Below are positions 20,488 to 23,835 of a DNA stretch of 23,835 nt, in pieces (positions within the stretch are counted from its first letter, which is position 1; each line of letters starts with the position of its first letter). Under the pieces are notes generated by a model that did no database searches, was not told the origin of the DNA, and was given only the letters and a program-made list of their open reading frames with translations. Origin of the DNA: Merdimonas faecigallinarum. Its GTDB lineage: Bacteria > Bacillota > Clostridia > Lachnospirales > Lachnospiraceae. Where the stretch lies: NCBI GenBank assembly GCA_019119285.1, contig DWXJ01000026.1:1-23835 (forward strand), read 5' to 3'. The position numbers and the translations under genes are program-made.

Positions 20488-21660
20488 CTAGATCCTGGCT
20501 ACGCCGCTTTTTACGGCTGCCTCCGCGGTTGCTTTGGCAACTGCGTCTCTTACGCGGGGATCGAATGCCGCCGGCAGGATATAATCTGCATTTAATTCTT
20601 CGTCGCTGACCAGGCCTGCGATGGCGTAAGCCGCGGCGATCTTCATTTCATCGTTGATGTCGGAAGCCCGCACGTCCAGAGCTCCGCGGAAGATGCCCGG
20701 GAAGCACAGGACGTTATTGACCTGATTGGGGAAGTCGGAGCGTCCGGTGGATACTACGGCTGCGCCGGCTGCCTTGGCCTCATCCGGGAAGATTTCCGGC
20801 GTGGGGTTGGCGCACGCGAAGATAACCGGTTTGTCCGCCATGGTCCGCACCATTTCCTGGGTCAGCGTGCCGGGCGCGGATACGCCGATGAACACGTCTG
20901 CGCCTTTGATCACATCGACAAGGCTGCCTTTTTCGTGATTGAAATTGGTGATCTTTGCCATCTCTTCTTTGATGGGGTTTAATCCCTCTCTTCCTTCATA
21001 GATGGCGCCTTTTCTATCTGTCATGATCACATTTTTCAGTCCCATGGACATCAGAAGCCTGATAATCGCGATGCCGGCCGCGCCTGCTCCTGATGTTACG
21101 ATCTTAACATCCTCGATCTTTTTGCCCACCAGCTTCAGCGCGTTGATCACGCCCGCCAGGGTAATGACCGCTGTACCGTGCTGGTCGTCATGGAAAATGG
21201 GAATGTCGCAGCATTCTTTCAGTCGTTTCTCGATCTCAAAACATCTGGGCGCTGCAATGTCTTCCAGGTTGATGCCGCCAAAGCTTCCTGCGAAGAGGCT
21301 GACTGCCTTTACGATCTCATCTACATCCTTGGATCTGACGCAAAGAGGAATCGCGTCCACACCGCCGAACTCTTTAAACAGTACGCATTTACCTTCCATT
21401 ACCGGCATACCGGCCTCCGGCCCGATGTCGCCAAGCCCAAGAACCGCTGTTCCGTCCGTGATCACAGCCACCGTATTCCAGCGTCTGGTCAGATCATAGC
21501 TTTTGTTGATATCCTTCTGGATCTCCAGACAGGGCTGTGCGACTCCCGGTGTATAGGCAAGGCTTAATGCCTCCTTGGAATCCACTTTCGCCCGGCTGGT
21601 TACTTCAATCTTGCCCTTTAACTCATAATGCATTTTCAATGATTCTTTTGCGTAGTCCAT
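20488..21660 (-). CDS. NAD(P)-dependent malic enzyme
   Basis: Oxidatively decarboxylates malate to pyruvate with a divalent metal. The 390 residues correspond to the small bacterial form (YtsJ/MaeB N-terminal part) without a phosphotransacetylase domain. Visible motifs: SLAYTPGVAQPC near 35, WNTVAVITDGTAVLGLGDIGPEAGMPVMEGK, the metal site IPIFHDDQHGTAV, Rossmann GAGAAGIAI and ANPTPEI. Start: the ATG at 21660 has GGAGG just upstream; an in-frame ATG eight codons earlier lacks one. A minus-strand TATAAT at 21730-21735 is a likely -10 box with only a poor -35, followed by a leader hairpin AGATCCGC/GCGGATCT (21688-21716). Cofactor preference not determinable. Confidence 0.95.
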   Translation of the reverse strand: MDYAKESLKMHYELKGKIEVTSRAKVDSKEALSLAYTPGVAQPCLEIQKDINKSYDLTRRWNTVAVITDGTAVLGLGDIGPEAGMPVMEGKCVLFKEFGGVDAIPLCVRSKDVDEIVKAVSLFAGSFGGINLEDIAAPRCFEIEKRLKECCDIPIFHDDQHGTAVITLAGVINALKLVGKKIEDVKIVTSGAGAAGIAIIRLLMSMGLKNVIMTDRKGAIYEGREGLNPIKEEMAKITNFNHEKGSLVDVIKGADVFIGVSAPGTLTQEMVRTMADKPVIFACANPTPEIFPDEAKAAGAAVVSTGRSDFPNQVNNVLCFPGIFRGALDVRASDINDEMKIAAAYAIAGLVSDEELNADYILPAAFDPRVRDAVAKATAEAAVKSGVARI

Positions 21661-21767
21661 GGTACCCTCCTGTGTTTGTATCATTTCAGATCCGCTTCTG
21701 CCTTAGACGCGGATCTTATCTTCAAACACATTATACTTGCTTTTTCCCCACAGTTCCAGAGGAAATT

Positions 21768-22496
21768 TCAAAACCGGTCCCGGATGATCTGTCCGTCTTC
21801 CATATACAAGATCCGGTCGCACTGCCTTGCAAGTTCTTCATCGTGTGTCACCATCAGGATGGTCACCTGGTAAATGTCATTCAGCCGCCGGAAGAGTTCC
21901 ATCACCCCGTTCCGGCTGGCCTTATCCAGGTTCCCGGTGGGCTCGTCGGCCAGTAGAATCGAAGGGGACATGACAAGCGCCCTGGCAATGGCGGCCCGCT
22001 GCTGCTGTCCACCGGAAAGCTGGCTGGGAAGGGCTTCCCGTTTTGCTTCCAGCCCGGTCTCCCGCAATAATCCGAGCAGCTGTTTTTCCCTTGCTCTGCG
22101 CCCGTCCAGAAGAAGGGGCAGGATGATATTTTCCTCAATATTCAACGCAGGAAGAAGGAAAATGGACTGGTACACCATCCCGATGCTGCGCCTGCGAAAG
22201 ACCGCCCGTTTGCTTCGCTCCATCTGATACAGATCCTTCCCTTTGATCCACACGCTCCCTCCGTCCGGCTCCTCTATGCCGCCCAGCACATGGAGCAGAG
22301 TGGATTTCCCGCATCCGGAGGGTCCAAGAATAGCCGCAAACTGTCCTCCCGGGATCTGAAAGCTGGTCTCCTTCAACGCATAAACCGGATTTTCCTGCGT
22401 CCCATAGGTCTTGCAGATCTTTTCTGCCCTCAGTCCTTCCCGTTCCAGACTGGCCTTCCCTGTCCTTGTCGTTTTGTTCTTCCCCGCTTCCTTCAT
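21768..22496 (-). CDS. ABC transporter ATP-binding protein (MacB/LolD type)
   Basis: A 242-residue ATPase. Walker A GPSGCGKST (58-66), Q-loop near VYQSIFLLPALNIEENI, signature LSGGQQQR (160-167), Walker B ILLADE (180-185), D-loop and switch His (MVTHDEE). The sequence class (ADEPTGNLD) is that of ATPases serving FtsX-like MacB/LolCDE/BceAB permeases. A basic, disordered N-terminus of about 20 residues precedes the fold. It starts 3 bases after the permease stop with GGGAGG inside the permease end, so translation is coupled. It energises the permease encoded at 22500; the substrate is unknown. Confidence 0.95.
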   Translation of the reverse strand: MKEAGKNKTTRTGKASLEREGLRAEKICKTYGTQENPVYALKETSFQIPGGQFAAILGPSGCGKSTLLHVLGGIEEPDGGSVWIKGKDLYQMERSKRAVFRRRSIGMVYQSIFLLPALNIEENIILPLLLDGRRAREKQLLGLLRETGLEAKREALPSQLSGGQQQRAAIARALVMSPSILLADEPTGNLDKASRNGVMELFRRLNDIYQVTILMVTHDEELARQCDRILYMEDGQIIRDRF

Positions 22497-22499
22497 CGT

Positions 22500-23835
22500 C
22501 TATTCCTCCCTCCGTATGGTCTCCACCAGATCCAGGTTCTTCATCTCCCGCAGCAGGAAAATGAGGGGCAAAAGTACCACGCACGCTGTCATCAGCGCCT
22601 GACCCGCCACCAGGTCCCAGGGCACATCCCCTGGAGACGTCATCTGCGGCGCTCCTCCGTCGTTATATAAGCCGGTCAGGATAAACAGGCTGACCGGGAT
22701 CCCAAACCCAAGCCCTGCCAGAGCATATAGGAAATGTTCCAGGATCAGCATTTTCAAGATTCTTCCCCTGGTCATGCCAATGGTCTGTAAGAGAGCAAAT
22801 TCCCTGCGCCTCCTCCGAAGGGAAGCCGCGTCTTTTTGCAGTACCACCAGAAGCGCTGCCAGCCAGCAGGCGCTCACCAGGGCCGCCACCAGCATGAGAT
22901 GAAGCCCTTTGCCACCCACGAAGAAGGACTGCTGGTATTCCTCCGCAAAGCTTACAACTTCCAGCCCGCCAAGTCCCAGTTCCTGTGCCAGTGTCTCGAT
23001 CTCCTCCCGGATCTTCCCTTCCTCTCCTGCCCGCTTCGGGGCATTTCCGGGATATATTACTTCATTTAGATCCGCCCGCCGGATCTCCCCTGTCTTCGCC
23101 ACATCCCGGTCAAGAGAGATTTCCAGGCAAATGGTTTTCTCCGGTTCTTCCCCCAGCAGCTGTTCAAAAGTCTCCATAGGCACATAAAGGATGCTGTCTC
23201 CGGCCATGTATGGAATATCCAGTCCGTCCTCAGACTCTGCCGCCGTCTTAAGATACTCTGGACGCAGCATTTCTTCATACTCACCGGGAACCATTGTAAA
23301 TGCCAGCGGAATCTCACAAATCTCTTCCCCAAATATCAGTGGAAAACTTTCTGCTTCATAAGCCGTTTCCCTGACCAAAACCGCAGAATTCTCTGATAAT
23401 TTCCCGGATTCCCGGATACGTCCCTTTTTCCGTCCGTAATTCAGATATTTCTGAAAGGTATCGTCATCCACCCCCAGTACACGGACTATATAATACAAAT
23501 CCATCTGCGCCAGGAGTTCTGCTTCCTGGCTGTCGTACTGATCCGAATCGTAAAAATCCAGGTTTATTTTAATCTGCAAATCATCCAGGTACGCTTCTAT
23601 CTGCGAAAGAGACATCCGGTCTGTGGCATGAAATGTATTGGCCTCTTTCACCACAGACACCTGGGCGACTCCCTCCAGCTCCTCGATCCTTCCCGCCAGC
23701 TCTTCCAGTGCAGCCTCCCGGGAAGCCGCTTCCTCTTTCTCTGCTTCTGTGTTCTTTGCTTCTTCGTTCTTTGCTTCCTCGCTCTCCGGGGAGGATCTCC
23801 CTGTCTCCGCCTTCATCCACAGGGAAATCTTCGGA
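22500..23835 (-). CDS. FtsX/MacB-type ABC transporter permease (5' end outside the window)
   Basis: The visible frame stays open through the right edge (PKISLWM precedes the first Met at 23816), so the gene very likely continues beyond it and its first membrane helix is missing here. The next part is a large extracytoplasmic domain containing a charged low-complexity stretch (Glu/Ala/Lys repeats such as EEAKN) and then EELEGVAQVSVVKEANTFHA. The C-terminal 140 residues hold three membrane helices (LMLVAALVSACWLAALLVVL; a helix after RRREFALLQTIGMTRGRILKMLI; VVLLPLIFLL) with the FtsX coupling motif ALLQTIGMTRGRILKM. It pairs with the ATPase downstream. The family is clear, the substrate unknown; a bacteriocin, peptide or lipoprotein-related role is only a guess. 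Confidence 0.9.
   Translation of the reverse strand, partial: PKISLWMKAETGRSSPESEEAKNEEAKNTEAEKEEAASREAALEELAGRIEELEGVAQVSVVKEANTFHATDRMSLSQIEAYLDDLQIKINLDFYDSDQYDSQEAELLAQMDLYYIVRVLGVDDDTFQKYLNYGRKKGRIRESGKLSENSAVLVRETAYEAESFPLIFGEEICEIPLAFTMVPGEYEEMLRPEYLKTAAESEDGLDIPYMAGDSILYVPMETFEQLLGEEPEKTICLEISLDRDVAKTGEIRRADLNEVIYPGNAPKRAGEEGKIREEIETLAQELGLGGLEVVSFAEEYQQSFFVGGKGLHLMLVAALVSACWLAALLVVLQKDAASLRRRRREFALLQTIGMTRGRILKMLILEHFLYALAGLGFGIPVSLFILTGLYNDGGAPQMTSPGDVPWDLVAGQALMTACVVLLPLIFLLREMKNLDLVETIRREE

Overview
The window looks like a chromosomal segment from a gut-type Lachnospiraceae (class Clostridia). The reasons are a base composition that looks near half G+C by eye, AGGAGG-type ribosome binding sites, SigA-like TTGACA/TATAAT promoters, the cluster argF - small conserved gene - coaX - dusB - greA - lysS, a LysRS with a C-terminal tRNA-binding domain, and oxygen-sensitive 4Fe-4S aldo/keto reductase chemistry. 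The genus cannot be fixed from the sequence alone. No rRNA, tRNA, CRISPR array, prophage or transposase gene was seen.

Layout. 1-540: a CsoR-type copper-sensor repressor gene (minus strand) with its own promoter and operator, plus a second operator-bearing promoter reading out of the left edge. 543-6361: minus-strand housekeeping block argF, a conserved small gene, coaX, dusB, greA, lysS; greA has a near-consensus promoter and lysS ends in a clear terminator. 6436-7811: an NfeD/SPFH membrane-protein pair. 7887-10753: a potassium-uptake operon ktrB-ktrA followed with zero gap by a SpoU-family RNA methyltransferase. 10931-11649: a broken MscS mechanosensitive channel gene. 11953-15302: a redox cluster (nitroreductase, 4Fe-4S aldo/keto reductase, a two-helix membrane protein, and a second aldo/keto reductase divergent from a LysR regulator). 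16332-18443: GNAT acetyltransferase, a small conserved protein and an M24 aminopeptidase/dipeptidase. 18561-21660: a MerR regulator with membrane helices and its own operator, an M42 aminopeptidase, and malic enzyme. 21768-23835: an ABC exporter-type ATPase and FtsX/MacB-type permease, the permease running off the right edge.

How the genes work together. The left block serves arginine and CoA synthesis, tRNA modification and charging, and transcript-cleavage rescue of RNA polymerase. KtrAB handles K+ uptake. The central block is a set of NAD(P)H- or flavin-linked reductases. The two metallopeptidases sit near each other but on opposite strands.

The least ordinary parts are between genes. Five long perfect or near-perfect hairpins share outer arms AATTGGGGACG but have two different cores. 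A composite repeat (hairpin plus ACCCTGTACC units) flanks the merR-M42 pair in direct orientation. Two matched 16-bp palindromes mark a copper regulon, and a 7-1-7 Fur-family-like palindrome sits in otherwise empty DNA. I see no wholly new multi-gene system; the dispersed repeats and the operators are the best candidates for further work.
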